A stretch of DNA of 64,000 nucleotides, taken from NCBI RefSeq assembly GCF_030272615.1, contig NC_081414.1:809509069-809573068 (forward strand). Direction: 5' to 3'. The stretch is from Cryptomeria japonica. Lineage: Eukaryota > Streptophyta > Pinopsida > Cupressales > Cupressaceae. The notes below the pieces were generated by a model. It saw nothing but the letters and a program-made list of their open reading frames with translations. It had not been told where the DNA came from and searched no databases. Below, piece by piece: positions 24,265 through 36,271 of this stretch (positions are counted from its first letter, which is position 1; each line of letters opens with the position of its first letter). The position numbers and the translations under genes were made by a program.

Positions 24265-25024
24265 TTCTAATAAAGATGTTGAGGAAATTCAATCCAACTA
24301 GGATTATGATAATTATGAAGATAAAAGGGGAAGACACGGTCAAGGTGTAAATGTAGGTAATTGATGAGGACGGGAACAAGAATGAGAAACTGGTTAGTAA
24401 TCTCAAAACCCCAAGTGGCTAACATGTAGATGAGGCTCAAAGACATGGAGACTAGGGTAGATGAATTCAGGGTGGTAAAAAGCTATATGAAAAAGGCTAT
24501 CAATTCACTCACTATTATTACTAATGGCATCATGAGAAAATCTATCATGGGTCTGGTCTTGGGAAAATCCAAACTTAAGAAAAAAATGAAGAATGCAGGG
24601 AATTGAAAGGTGACTAGGGATGAAGGCAACATTTCCTCTCAAGGCAACTAGAAAATAATCTTCAAAAGTTATTGAAAAATTGAGGGCTCATCTTTGACCC
24701 CAAAGATAAGGATAAATGATGTTGTTTCTGGTTAGAAGTGGTTGGAGGCTTATTAATCTACTTTTTATTTCTAGTATTGTTGGATATAGTTTGGCTAGGA
24801 TTTTAAGACTTTTTGGATATAGTTTGGCTAGGATATAGTTGTCTACTACTATCAGTACTAGAGTTAAGTTAGTTATTATTTTGGTTAATTAAGGGATCAT
24901 GTCTTTCTAGTTTCTCTGAGTTGCTTCTTTTTGTTTATGCTTCTTATGATGCATCGAGCTTTTCTTGTATTGAGATCAAGACCATTTTCCCTACTTAATT
25001 AAGTAAAAACAATTGAATCAAACT

Positions 25025-25470
25025 CTTAAGCCAATCCAATCTAAATATTTTTAATAGATCAAATAGTCCAAATTTTGGTGTTATTATTGGTATAAGTCAG
25101 TATCACACATCTCATCCCATTAATTCATTTTTCATCATGTGAAATGGAATATATTTTTGTAGTCATTAGGTTTCCACAATCTATGTAGTGTGTGATTTGA
25201 GCTTTCAAATGTGATAGTGTATATCTTTTTTCATCAACATTTAGAATCATACTCTATAATTCATTGTCATAATCAAAATTAAAGAAATAAAAATATATAT
25301 ACTTTCTCCTAGAATCATAGAGGAACCTATGGTTGTACTGAAAGAAAAAAAGGAAAAATCCAAATGAAAAGGAAATATGGAAAATTTCCCACATTTTCTT
25401 CCATTCCACTCTCAAATTCATTGTATTGAATTTATATGTTCTCTAAATAATGATTTCCCTGCTTCAATAG
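25025..25470 (+). repeat. GDSL 5' flank, duplicated block unit 2 (last part)
   Basis: Homologous to 1347-1710 and 52518-52880, ending in CATTGTATTGAA...GTTCTCTAAATAATGATTTCCCTGCTTCAA just before the GDSL-like ORF. Confidence 0.7.
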
Positions 25471-25473
25471 GTG

Positions 25474-25985
25474 ATGTTGAAAGAAAAAGCAATGAAAAAA
25501 ATCCCAAAGACAGGGGAATGTGAATCTAGGTCACTTGTTCCTTATTTTCACATTTTTGGGGACTCTATTGTTGATTTTCAAAAAAATAACTATTTGGTTA
25601 CTGTTGCTAGAGATGGCATGTCTCTCTATGTTAGATATTTTGATACCCACATGCCTATTGATAGTTTCTCCAATGGCTACTCACTGTGGACTATTTGGGC
25701 AAGTTAAGTCAAGTCAAGGGGTAAAAATTTATCTTTGGCTTCTTATTTCATTTTTAGTTTCTTTGTATTTTGATATTCATTCTTGTGAGATTTGGGTTTA
25801 ACAAATTGTGTAGAGGTGAATTATTTAATTCCTATGTGTGTCATACAAATTTTTTCATCTGTTCATGGAGCTATCATTTGTGCTCACATATCTTGGATTG
25901 GGGGGACTAATGGAGAATATGTAGGGAGTTAATTTTGCATCTATAGGAACAAGGGTTAAATTATATTCCAATGGAATTGATCTTC
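25474..25985 (+). pseudogene. GDSL esterase/lipase relic A (exons 1 and 2 only)
   Basis: 25474-25707 encodes SLVPYFHIFGDSIVDFQKNNYL followed by ...YFDTHMPIDSFSNG, the N-terminal block of plant GDSL-type secreted esterases/lipases, whose catalytic Ser lies in FGDS. The frame ends at TAA soon after the block, where a donor would be expected. A second-exon remnant follows at about 25840-25985 (LTYLG..., then GVNFASIGTRV), with an in-frame TAG right before GVNFAS. The later blocks (including the catalytic Asp-x-x-His) are missing. Sister relic B lies at 52889-53340. The original product would have been an extracellular hydrolase of about 350 residues; this piece cannot make one. Confidence 0.8.
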
Positions 25986-26778
25986 TTAAGTAAGAAAACC
26001 AGAGTCATGGAAAAAGGAGTACCAAGGAAGTGAAATAAACTTAACCTTGATTCTAATACCAATGACAAGTTTTCCCCTACCTCTCAACACCCCATGCCCT
26101 ATTTTCATGGCATTTGTCTAGCTCTTAGAGGGCCATAATGAGTATAGCAAATGTTGACAAGCTCACTGTTGTCACAAGGATTGTGTCATGTTTCTATATT
26201 GGGAGCTCAGTGATCTTGTGAAACATGTAAAGATATCCAATCCTATGGGTTGCCTAATTTGAAGATCAATCTAGAGAGCGAGTTGGTTCTCCTAATTGAT
26301 ACCTCCTAAAACTAAATTCTTGATGGGAAAAAGGATAAAAAGACTTCTTGAAATGAAAACCCATCCTAGGAGGTGATGCACCAAATGATTAATTGAAATT
26401 TGCAACTTGTTTAACTCATAATACATTTCAGCAAATAGTAAATATTTAACAATTTAACTAAACATGTGATGCATAAGTATTTCTTAGAAAGGGCTAAACA
26501 TAATGCTTTCTTAAAGGAAAACCAATTGGTTTTCACAACTACAAACCATCAAAATCAACAAATCAACTAACACAATATAAGACCTGCATCTACCATGTAT
26601 CTTCTTACATCAAATTTTGATTGAATGAGACAAATTAGAGGACTTACATAAATCACAAAAACTCATCAAATCATTCATCCATAACATAATACAAGAAGTA
26701 TTGAGAAGGAAGTTACTACTATTTTATTGAAAAATAAAGGAATTGTTGTTACTATAAAACTCATAAAATGAGTCACAA
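25986..26778. other. Intergenic, no gene seen
   Basis: AT-rich sequence with no long frame or repeat that I can support. Confidence 0.4.
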
Positions 26779-27800
26779 TGTGTTAGGATTGTTTTAGGTA
26801 GGTATTCTCATTTTGATTATTTTGGTCTTTCCTCGTTGTTTTTTAAATTTTGTCTAAGGTTGCTTTTCCTTAAAGGGTTTATTTTTCAAGTCATGAGTTT
26901 ATTGAAAATCCTTGTGACCCTTGTCGCGATAAGTGATGGTCTTCTCGTGTCCTAGGTGGATAAGGTTTTATTTTTCCCCCGCATGTAGGTTTGAAGGGTT
27001 TGTAATTGATCGTGTGCTTGAATTAATATGAGGTGGGTCCCGACCAGTAGAAAATATTGTGTTGGCACTGAGTTGTTTTCTCATGTGGCGGACAAGATGT
27101 ATCAAAGTTGCTACTCGGAAGTCGGTGGAATCTTAATTTTTCCTTGGCGGAGTCCCAAGTCAAATGAGCCACAAAAATGTTTCTCAGAATTCAATGAGCA
27201 TTGTGTCTTGTGTTCAACAAGTGCCCAGAAGGAATTTTATAATTTCAACTAGAGATTACTCAGCACTCGGTGAATGAATTGTCCTTACTTTGATGAGTCT
27301 CGAGGGGAATGCAAATGAGTTGGCGACTTAAAAGATCCAGCATGCCAATGTGGGCCTCATTGGGGTATTTTTAATGATCTTGATGAATGACAAGATATTT
27401 TAAAAAGGAAGTGATGTGATAAGTGATGTGACTGACAATTTCCTTGGGAGTGGTTATTTGAATTTCACCACCTACCATTGATTTTTTGAGATCAACGATG
27501 CACATTTAAACCTATGTAAAAGCCCATTTGCACCATTATTATTCACACAAACGTAATTTATGGAAAAAGGATGGTTTGTTTGAGTTTAGAACAATTTTGG
27601 TCACAAATTGCTGCTAAGGCCTGGTGCGGAGTTGAGAAATCAAGTTGTGAAGGTGTCCAGGCAGTCATAAAATCAGAAAGCACAAGCAAAATTGAGTAAG
27701 TTTTGCTACTTACCTCTGTAATTTCCTTCAAAGAAATTGACCTAAGAATTAATTGTAACCCTAATTGAAATATTATCAACCTAGGGTAATTTTAGGACAA
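26779..27800 (+). other. Possible LTR or leader of an unidentified element
   Basis: It starts with TGTGTTAGGATTG and has the mixed composition of an LTR. It is followed by a retroelement-like ORF at 27807. No second copy, primer-binding site or target-site duplication is visible in the window, so this is tentative. Confidence 0.25.
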
Positions 27801-27806
27801 GTTGAA

Positions 27807-28364
27807 ATGTCTACCTCTTTGAAAGCTTTACAGTCCATGGAACCCAAGGCTACAAGACAAAAGAAAGATAAAATCTTCCATGATGACTTAATTGCTCAAT
27901 TACCTGGCTCATCCTATAGACCTAAAATAGGGGCAAGTGTTGTGAGGTTTTTCGACAAACAATTTGATTCTAGGGAGAACTATTTTAGAGTCAAAGGGCA
28001 TCATATCCTCAAATGATTTTATATGAAATCAGAATCTACAATTCTCGAGTGCAACCCACAGAGATTAGGATTTGCTAGATTAGTCGTTCCAAATGTTTTT
28101 CTCAATATAGACTTGATTAAAGCTCTAGAAAAATGTTTTAATATTGAAGGAAAATACATTAGATCCATGAATGGGAGATTGTTAAACATTAACAGAGATA
28201 CAATATTGGAGGTGTTTGGCTTAGAGGACTGTAGGGATTGTAACATAGAGATTAATTTGGAAAACCTCAAGGCCGAATTTGATGCCATAGAGGAATTTTT
28301 TAGAAGGAAATGGTTGACCCCAAAGATAAGGATAAATGATTGGGATAGTCTATTGGTTGTTTAA
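27807..28364 (+). pseudogene. Unrecognised retroelement-like ORF with one in-frame stop
   Basis: ATG at 27807, open to 28364 apart from a TGA at 28014-28016: 184 coding codons. The second half reads RLGFARLVVPNVFLNIDLIKALE then ...IRSMNGRLLNINRDTILEVFGL, a globular helical sequence. Its phrase pattern (short motif 'GRLL...ILEVFGL', then acidic helices) reminds me of N-terminal regions of plant retroelement proteins, but I cannot name the family. The end of the ORF (LTPKIRIND) shares 26 identical bases with about 24690-24715. It is more likely a retroelement remnant than a host gene. Confidence 0.4.
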
Positions 28365-28465
28365 GGTAGGTCACTTTGTAATTCTAGCCTACAGTGTTGA
28401 TTCTGGTGCATGATTCTTGGTCTGATATCTAGTGATTCTGGAAGAACAAAGCTTTTGTGTAAAAA
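28365..28465. other. Spacer
   Basis: Short non-coding sequence between the ORF and the probable Copia-type LTR. Confidence 0.3.
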
Positions 28466-29260
28466 TGTTGGGGAACGTGTGTTGTGGAACTATAGGGATT
28501 ATTTCGATGATTTATGTTGTGTTTGAGGAGTTTGTGTCATTGTGTGTGAAGCTTGTGATCATATGCTTTGGTTTTGGAATATGAATTTGTAGTGGATTGA
28601 GCCAACATGAGACTATACATTTCATATTTTACATTTTTGTGAATTCGACCTATTGGAGATCTATTTTGGTGGTGCGGATATATAAGATAGACTTGGGTGA
28701 TCATTTTGGTATGAATGTATGTGTGCAAAATTGTTTTGGGAGCGATTGAGCATAGTTTCATGTGCGCATCTTGAGTTTTGATGATCTAGTATTTGGCAGC
28801 AGAGCATATTTTCATATCAGTGGTAGGAGATCATTTTGAGCTTAACCAGAACTTATTTCTAGCATCTATAGATGTTATATTCTAATTCAAACATTGTATT
28901 TTTCTTTATATCTCAGTTGTAGGACAATGAGTCCTCTGGGGTAGCATTCCTATTTTGTATTTGAGAAGTGAGCTCTAGGCAGTATGCTTGAATGCAAGTG
29001 CATTCCATTTTTGTAATATTGTTCTACTACTGGTTATAGTATAATAATATTGTGGGTTCAAATCCCACCGTGGTTTTTCCCTTTCCTAGTTTCCACGTAA
29101 AAATTCTAGTGATATGGTCGTGTTGTTATTTGCTTTGTGTTTCTGCATTATAGTTTCTATCTTTTGCATCCTATGGTTTAAGAGTCAGTTTAATAAACTA
29201 ATAAATTGTAGAAGACTTATTCAACCCCCCCCCCCCTCTCAGTGTTCATTGATTCCAACA
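28466..29260 (+). repeat. Copia-type LTR, start uncertain
   Basis: The end is well defined: ...CTCAGTGTTCATTGATTCCAACA (29260), then two bases and a methionine-initiator-type primer-binding site. The U5-like part (CCCACCGTGGTTTTTCCC, about 29067-29084) appears in reverse complement in the solo LTR at about 32690-32715. The start is guessed at TGTTGGGG (28466). A run of 12 C lies at 29225-29236. No second LTR lies in the window. Confidence 0.55.
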
Positions 29261-29262
29261 AG

Positions 29263-29274
29263 TGGTATCATAGC
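29263..29274 (+). promoter_or_regulatory. Primer-binding site, initiator-tRNA-Met type
   Basis: TGGTATCATAGC differs from the usual TGGTATCAGAGC by one base. It lies two bases after the LTR end. The same variant (minus strand) is used by the short element at 32943-36271. Confidence 0.75.
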
Positions 29275-29470
29275 TTGGTCACAGGTTCAAACCCCTCACT
29301 TGTGTTTGGGGGATTGTTGCATGGTGTGCGCCCTTGGTCTCCTTGTGTTATGCAACATAGCACTCAGGTTTGTGACATGGCTTAACCACCTCATGTGGAT
29401 TCTATAAGTCTAGTAGTTGTATCGGGCATTGATAGGTCAATCTTTTGGTGCAATAGAAACCTCACTTGTA
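29275..29470. other. Remnant after the primer-binding site
   Basis: About 200 bp with no recognisable Copia coding sequence. It runs directly into pyrimidine-rich repeat DNA, so the body of this element has been lost. Confidence 0.4.
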
Positions 29471-29479
29471 ACACTTCCC

Positions 29480-29632
29480 TCTCCATACTCTCTCTCTAAC
29501 TGCTTATATCTATCTACCCTCCCTCTCTTTAAATACCTCTCCTTCCCTCCCTCACTCCAACTCTCCTCTCCAATTTTGTCTATCTCACCTCTCTCTATCT
29601 CTCGTCCCTCTCCACCTCTCTCTATCTATTTC

Positions 29633-29676
<44 letters not shown>

Positions 29677-30090
29677 ATATATATACAGAACCTCTATTTC
29701 TATATTTTCCTCTATCTCTTGAACCTTCCCTTGCCACTTCTATGAATCTCACATCTCTCCCCGCTCTCTTCTTTACCCCTTTCTCAACCTACATCTCTCT
29801 CCCTCCTTGTCCATTTCTCTACCTCTCTCTCTCATTTTCTCTCCACTTATCTATATCTACCTACCTCTCCTGCACTCTCCTCGTACTCTATTTATTTAAA
29901 TACTTAGATATATATATACATATATATAGAGAGAGAGAGAGAGGTGGAGAGGGAAGGAGAGAGATAGAGAGGTGAGATAGACAGAAGTGGAGGGTAGATT
30001 TGTAGCGAGGGAGGGAAGGATAGGTATTCAAAGAGAGGGAGGGTAGATAGAGACAAATAGTTAGAGAGAGAGTACGGAGACAAGAGGAGA
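29480..30090. repeat. Large inverted repeat of CT-rich and GA-rich arms
   Basis: Left arm about 29480-29690 (CTATCTACCCTCCCTCTCTTT, ATACCTCTCCTTCCCTCCCTC, TGTCTATCTCACCTCTCTCT) is the reverse complement, with scattered mismatches, of the right arm about 29895-30090 (AGATAGACA..., GAGGGAGGGAAGGATAGGTAT). The spacer is about 200 bp and itself pyrimidine-rich. All open frames over it are simple-sequence artefacts. Confidence 0.85.
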
Positions 30091-30895
<805 letters not shown>

Positions 30896-30949
30896 TATAT
30901 ACATAAAATATAACTTAAAGTATACTTAAATGTTATATTTTATGTATAT
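30896..30949. repeat. Hairpin related to the conserved module
   Basis: TATACATAAAATATAAC pairs with GTTATATTTTATGTATA, a 17-bp stem. The inner AAATATAAC/TTTAAGTA words match the hairpins at 5964, 55059 and 60953. Confidence 0.75.
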
Positions 30950-31319
30950 TTCTTGATAAAGGAAAACTAAACGAAGGCCAAATGAATTAGCATCTAAGGC
31001 CATGTTCCTTTTCTAACTTAATGTAAGCAAAATGCGTACATGTTTTGTTTGCTCACCATAACACGTATGTGTTATAACATGTACATTTTTTTTTCACATA
31101 AAAGTGCATATGTGTGTTAATTTTAAATAACACGTACGCATTTTTAATTCAAAGAACACATACATGTTTTGGCTCAAATTCCCCAAGCCTTAACACGTGT
31201 ACACGGTTTTTAAATTTATCCAAAACAAGCATGTGTTTCGTCTGTTTTAGGCTTTTTTTTTCTAGTGGCCACCTTTTTGTTCACCGTTTCGTGCGCATAC
31301 CCTGAGGTCATCTTTATTA
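30950..31319. other. AT-rich stretch with recurring ACACGTA words
   Basis: ACACGTATGTG, AACACGTACGCA and ACACGTGTACAC recur at about 31060-31210. No gene is seen. Confidence 0.4.
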
Positions 31320-32446
31320 AAGATCTCATCTACTCTTGGAGGTAGGAATCCTTATGCAAACATATCTTCCTCCTTTGTCAATCATGCATCCCTCAAAAGG
31401 ATTTGTTTACACTTGTTGCAAGATATCCCTTTTACAACTATATCTTCCTTGCCTCACAAGATTTATTCTCTCTTTGGCTTGGATGGCATGACTATTGTTG
31501 GCTAAAGGATATCTCCTTAGCCTAGTTTTATTTTCAACTATCAACTATCAATTTGGGATTTTTTCATCCTCAAGCTTAATCCTCATTTTATCTATCATTT
31601 ATTGGATTATTGTATCCTCAAGCTTAATCCTTATTATATCTACCAATTATGGGATTGTTGCATACTCAAATTTCATCCCTATTTTATCTAATCAATTTGG
31701 TATTGTTGCATACTCATGTTTTATCCCTATTTTTTTTATCAATTCAAATTATTGTGTTCTCATGTTTCATTCCTGAAACCAAACATCTTCATAGATCACC
31801 TAGCATAACACACTTTGCTAGCTCATGGAATCCAGGTTTCTTCTTTATCTCCCGTCAACCTATAGCATAACACACTTTGCCAATGTTGTACCATGGTCTC
31901 TTCTCCTAGTGTGTGTCCTTTTTTTTTCTATAAGTCCACTTGTGCTCTTGCAATAACATGACAAGAATGATATTAGTGGTTGAGACATTTTCATTATCGA
32001 GGTTTCTTCAACTGGTTGAATTTGGAACCTTTTGTAATAGTACTAATAGTGTTTTGAAGTTTATTTGAATGGATTGATAGGATCTTATGCTTGGAGGCTT
32101 GATAACCCTTCAAATTTAGTGTTCTCTTATCCCTATCTTTTCCTTCTCTCAGATTCTCTATCTCTTCATCTTCTTTACCAAGAGTATGATTGTAAGATCA
32201 TACTCCACTAAAGTGGGGGCTAAATATAATGTCGTAAATTATACACCTTTATTAGTGTCTCCAATTTCACACTCTCCTAGCACTCATTTTCATACTTCAC
32301 ATTCCTCTATGCATTATAGGACCTTTATAGTAATTAATTAATAATTAATTTAATATTGTGAGTCTTATTCCACTTTATTACATCGTCACACTAATATTTG
32401 GGCCCTTAGAACTAGGTGTGACCTTTATCTTTTATTATCATAATTT
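31320..32446 (+). mobile_element. 3' end of a Ty3 element related to the nested one: tandem repeats, polypurine tract, LTR start
   Basis: 31540-31770 has four to five copies of a repeat of about 65 bp (GGGATT.TTGCATACTCA...TT.ATCC..ATTTTATCTA). The polypurine tract AAAGTGGGGGCTAAA at 32210-32224 is almost identical to that of the nested element at 12128. An LTR start, TGTCGTAAATTATACAC (32230), matches the minus-strand start of the nested LTR in outline, including ATTTCACAC and TTAATTAAT blocks. The LTR is cut by the solo LTR at 32447 and resumes at 36856. The 5' part of the element is absent. Confidence 0.65.
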
Positions 32447-32471
32447 TGTTAGGTCCCAGAGACAATTGAGA

Positions 32472-32498
32472 GGGGGGGGGGGGGGGGGGGGGGGGGGG
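32472..32498 (+). repeat. Run of 27 G
   Basis: A homopolymer in the terminal part of the solo LTR. Length in the assembly may be unreliable; it could form G-quadruplex. Confidence 0.9.
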
Positions 32499-32942
32499 TG
32501 AATTAGTTGTCCAATAAATTCAACCAAAATTAACTTAACCAAAAATTAATGCTTAATACTAGTAAACTAAACTTTATGCTGGTAGACAGTCTTAATAGTT
32601 AATTGCAGTACTTGTAAAGATTAATGCATGAAACAGAAAGACAATAACATCCACAACACATAACACAAATATTTGTATGTGGAAACCCTGTAAGGGGAAA
32701 AACCACGATGGGAAGCCTTACCCACGATCAAATGATACTATTGCAGATAGTATATGTGTACAATATGGATTCTGCACATGCAGAAAGGCTAGTTGCCTAG
32801 AGCTCACTACTCAATCACAAAATGAGAGTCACACTGACTACAATTGGATGGTTAAATCCAATGATAATGTACTGCACAAAATAGCATCTTCATATGCTGG
32901 ATTCAGTACCGATTTAGTTCTGATTGTCTTCACAAAATCCTT

Positions 32943-34366
32943 TGATGCAGAGCATCATGTAAAACCAATCATAACTCTAGGATCATGTTGATCCATATAT
33001 ATTTTTACCATTATAACAATTCATTAGAGGCATATTCCATCATACTTCAACAATCAATCAATCAAGAAAACACAAACTTGATCCAAGTATCAAATTTGCC
33101 AACTTGCTGTCCATTTGGATAGACCTGTACACAGAGGTATATAAATATCTAACCAGGTATAAAACCCTCAATCCCTTCGGTCAGAACCTTACTATCTTCC
33201 TTAAAAACAACATATCCCAAATTTAGACAAATCCAACGGTTAGATTAAAAGTTATGGTCTTTTCACTGAGACCCATTTTTGCTGTCCCCAAATAAGACAT
33301 GTGCATGCCCAGTCCGTCTAGGGCATCAAATATCTTTCATAAAAAAAAACCAAATGATTCCAAAATAATATAAAATGAAATATTTATGGATCTAGTTTCA
33401 TAATATGTAATCCATTAAATTTTCAAATGGTTAAATCATTAGATAATCACAAACCCTTGTCTGCAACTCCATTCAAAATAGTTTAAAAACAATTTTCACC
33501 AAAATCTTCATAACTTACACAAATATGCATAAAAATGACTCAGACCAAAATGAAATGAAAGGTGATTCATATATATTTCCAATGAATCTATTTTTAGGTC
33601 ATAACTCTTCCCAATGAGTCCGTACCAAATGCTGCAACATGACTATTCTCAGGAAATCTTAAATCTGCAAATAACCACTTTCACCAAAACTTTCATAACT
33701 TATTTATTTATTCATTAAACTGCACCAAACCAAAAGAATGAGAAAGAGGATTCATTTCACTATCTAACCATTATAAATATATAGGGTTTCCAGGGCATAC
33801 ATGGTCGTACAAGGCCTAGAAACAACAACTTAACACAAAAACACCAATCAAAATGCAAGTTTTAAACACACCAGTTTGTTCTAAAACTTTATCCTCCTTC
33901 TCTATTCTTCCAATAATGATTTGGTTCGACCAATACAACATATTTATAGACTCTTTGGTAGTTATAAACCATCCAACTACCTTTATGACCCTTCATCTTC
34001 CCTTTTACAACTTTATGTGCAATTTTTGCACTTTTACATTTTTGCAAATGTTGCACTTTTGCAATTTTCTTGCAACTTTGACACTTTTTCCTAATGACTC
34101 CCCAAATTGTAAAAACTCTTATATACTATTTGACATATTTTACGTTGATTTTACCCTTCCATGGGTTATTTCAACAATCTTGACCTTATAGACCAAACTG
34201 GGACCTAAAGAACAACTTTTAACAACTTTATGCAAATAATTACAATAATTGATCTTGTCTTTACAAATGGATTCATCATGAATCAATGCATCATAAAAAT
34301 GATCAAAATGACTTAAAATATCACTTTTCTCCTGGTGACCTCATGTTCTTGGGTGCTCCTGCACCA
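32943..34366 (-). repeat. LTR, left copy, of the short element
   Basis: 1424 bp, TG...CA. Very similar to 34847-36271 with scattered substitutions. Confidence 0.9.
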
Positions 34367-34846
34367 TACTACCGACCTTGAAAGTTTTCCAAGTCTCTTG
34401 GAAATGTGAATGCAACAACCTCTTTGTCTTTACCTCTTTGGCTTCTTAGCATGCCTCTACATCCTTCTCTTGCCTTCAATCAAGACTCCCATCTATGTAG
34501 TTCATACTAGCTGCTCCTCAAGGTGCTGCTCCAAACATAAGTTTGACCCTCAATGTTGCACCAAACTCACCAACTATCTTGCCTCACCCAGGAGTCATTT
34601 CCTTGCCTCTCTCCCTGGGACTTTTAGCAACCCACTGGACCTCCTTCTCAGGCCCCTTGGACCATCTCCTATGGCCCCATGATAGACCTTCATGTCTGCC
34701 TATTTGCAGCTAGAGGACAAGCACCTACAACCATATAACATTATCAAAAACCAAATAACAAATCTTCTTGGGCTAGGTCCTAGTGTGGATTGCCTCCTTC
34801 GGTGATCTATCCACACACTTAAGCTCTTCTAGCTATGATACCAATT
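34367..34846 (-). other. 480-bp interior of the short element
   Basis: Minus-strand primer-binding site at 34831-34843 (initiator-tRNA-Met type). A 90-codon plus-strand frame (34410-34682) is antisense to the element and has no known motif; I do not treat it as a gene. Confidence 0.7.
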
Positions 34847-36271
34847 TGATGCAGAGCATCATGTAAAACCAATCATAACTCTAGGATCATGTTGATCCAT
34901 CTATATTTTTACCATTATAACAATTCATTAGAGGCATATTCCATCATACTTCAACAATCAATCAATCAAGAAAACACAAACTTGATTAAGGTATCAAATT
35001 TGCCAACTTGTTGTCCCTTTGGATAGACCTGTACACAGAGGTATATAAATATCTAACCAGATATAAAAAAACTCAATCCCTTCAGTCAGAACCTTAATAT
35101 CTTTCTTACAAACAACATATCCCAAATTTAGCCAAATCCAACGGTTAGATTAAAATTTATGGTCTTTTCACCGAGACCCATTTTTGCTATCCCCAAATAA
35201 GACATGTGCATGCCCAGTCCATCTAGGGCATCAAATATCTTTCATAAAACCAAACCAAATGATTCCAAACTAATATAAAATGAAATATTTATGGATCTAG
35301 CTTCATAATATGTAAGCCATTAAATTTTCAAATGGTTAAATCATTAGATAATCACAAACCCTTGTCTACAACTCCATTGAAGATAGTTTTAAAATAGTTT
35401 TCACCAAAATCTTCATAACTTACACAAATGTGCATAAAAATGACTCGGACCAAAATGAAATGAAATTTGATTCATATATATTTCCAATGAATCTATTTTG
35501 AGGTCATAACTCTTCCCAATGAGTCCGTACCAAATGCTGCAACATGACTGTTCTCAGGAAATCTCAAATCTGCAAACAACCACTTTCACCAAAACTTTCA
35601 TAACTTATTCATTTATTCATTAAACTGCACCAAACCAAAAGAATGAGAAAGAGGATTCATTCCACTATCTAACCATTATAAATATACAGGGTTTCCAGGC
35701 CATACATGGTTGTACAAGGCCTAAAAACAACAACTTAACACAAAAACACCAATCAAAATGCAAGTTTTAAACACACCAATTTGTTCAAAAACTTTATCCT
35801 CCTTCTCTATTCTTCCAATAATGATTTGGTTCGACCAATACAACATATTTATAGACTCTTTGGTAGTTATAAACCATCCAACTACCTTTATGACCCTTCA
35901 TCTTCCCTTTTACAACTTTATGTGCAAGTTTTGCACTTTTACATTTTTGCAAATGTTGCACTTTTGCAATTTTCTTGCAACTTTGACACTTTTTCCTAAT
36001 GACTCCCCAAATTGTAAAAACTCTTATAGAATATTTGACATATTTTACGTTGATTTTACCCTTCCATGGGTTATTTCAACAATCTTGACTTTATAGACCA
36101 AACTGGGACCTAAAGAACAACTTTTAACAACTTTATGCAAATAATTACAATAATTGATCTTGTCTTTACAAATGGATTCATCATGAATCAATACATCATA
36201 AAAATGATCAAAATGACTTAAAACATCACTTTTCTCCTGGTGACCTCGTGTTCCTGGGTGCTGCTACACCA
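34847..36271 (-). repeat. LTR, right copy, of the short element
   Basis: 1425 bp. The AT-rich distal part contains TTTGCACTTTTACATTTTTGCA repeats at about 35930-35970. Confidence 0.9.

Larger units (their letters stand above)
4125..25007 (+). mobile_element. Non-LTR insertion (4125-4150 + 23590-25007), interrupted by a 19.4-kb LTR element
   Basis: A perfect 17-bp direct repeat, AACAATTGAATCAAACT, lies at 4108-4124 and at 25008-25024. In homologous units 1 and 3 the same motif occurs once and runs straight into CTTAA. Without the LTR element the insert is about 1.45 kb and ends in ...TAATTAAGTAAAA, an A-rich tail. A long variable TSD plus an A-rich 3' end is the signature of target-primed reverse transcription (LINE type). 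Its coding content is the charged ORF at 23680-24264. No endonuclease or reverse transcriptase is seen, so it is non-autonomous or 5'-truncated. Confidence 0.75.
32943..36271 (-). mobile_element. Short non-autonomous LTR element: 1.42-kb LTRs around 480 bp
   Basis: LTRs 32943-34366 and 34847-36271 (TGATGCAGAGC...ACACCA/GCACCA), target-site duplication TCCTT (32938-32942 and 36272-36276). The primer-binding site TGGTATCATAGCT lies on the minus strand at 34831-34843, three bases inside the right LTR, so the element reads leftward. The interior is only 34367-34846 and codes for nothing recognisable, so it depends on a partner for mobility. Size classes differ from classic TRIMs because the LTRs are long and the interior tiny. 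I see no good polypurine tract at 34367. Confidence 0.92.

Noticed and set aside
29040-29110. tRNA gene around GGGTTCAAATCCC
   Set aside because: Only a T-arm-like hairpin is present; there is no D-arm, anticodon arm or acceptor stem.
29263-29470. tRNA-derived SINE beginning TGGTATCATAGCTTGG with a GGTTCAAACCCC B-box
   Set aside because: The position two bases after an LTR end explains it better as a primer-binding site; no SINE tail or target duplication was found.
33853-34191. 112-codon ORF repeated at 35758-36096
   Set aside because: It lies in both LTRs of the short element, antisense to it, with no recognised domain.
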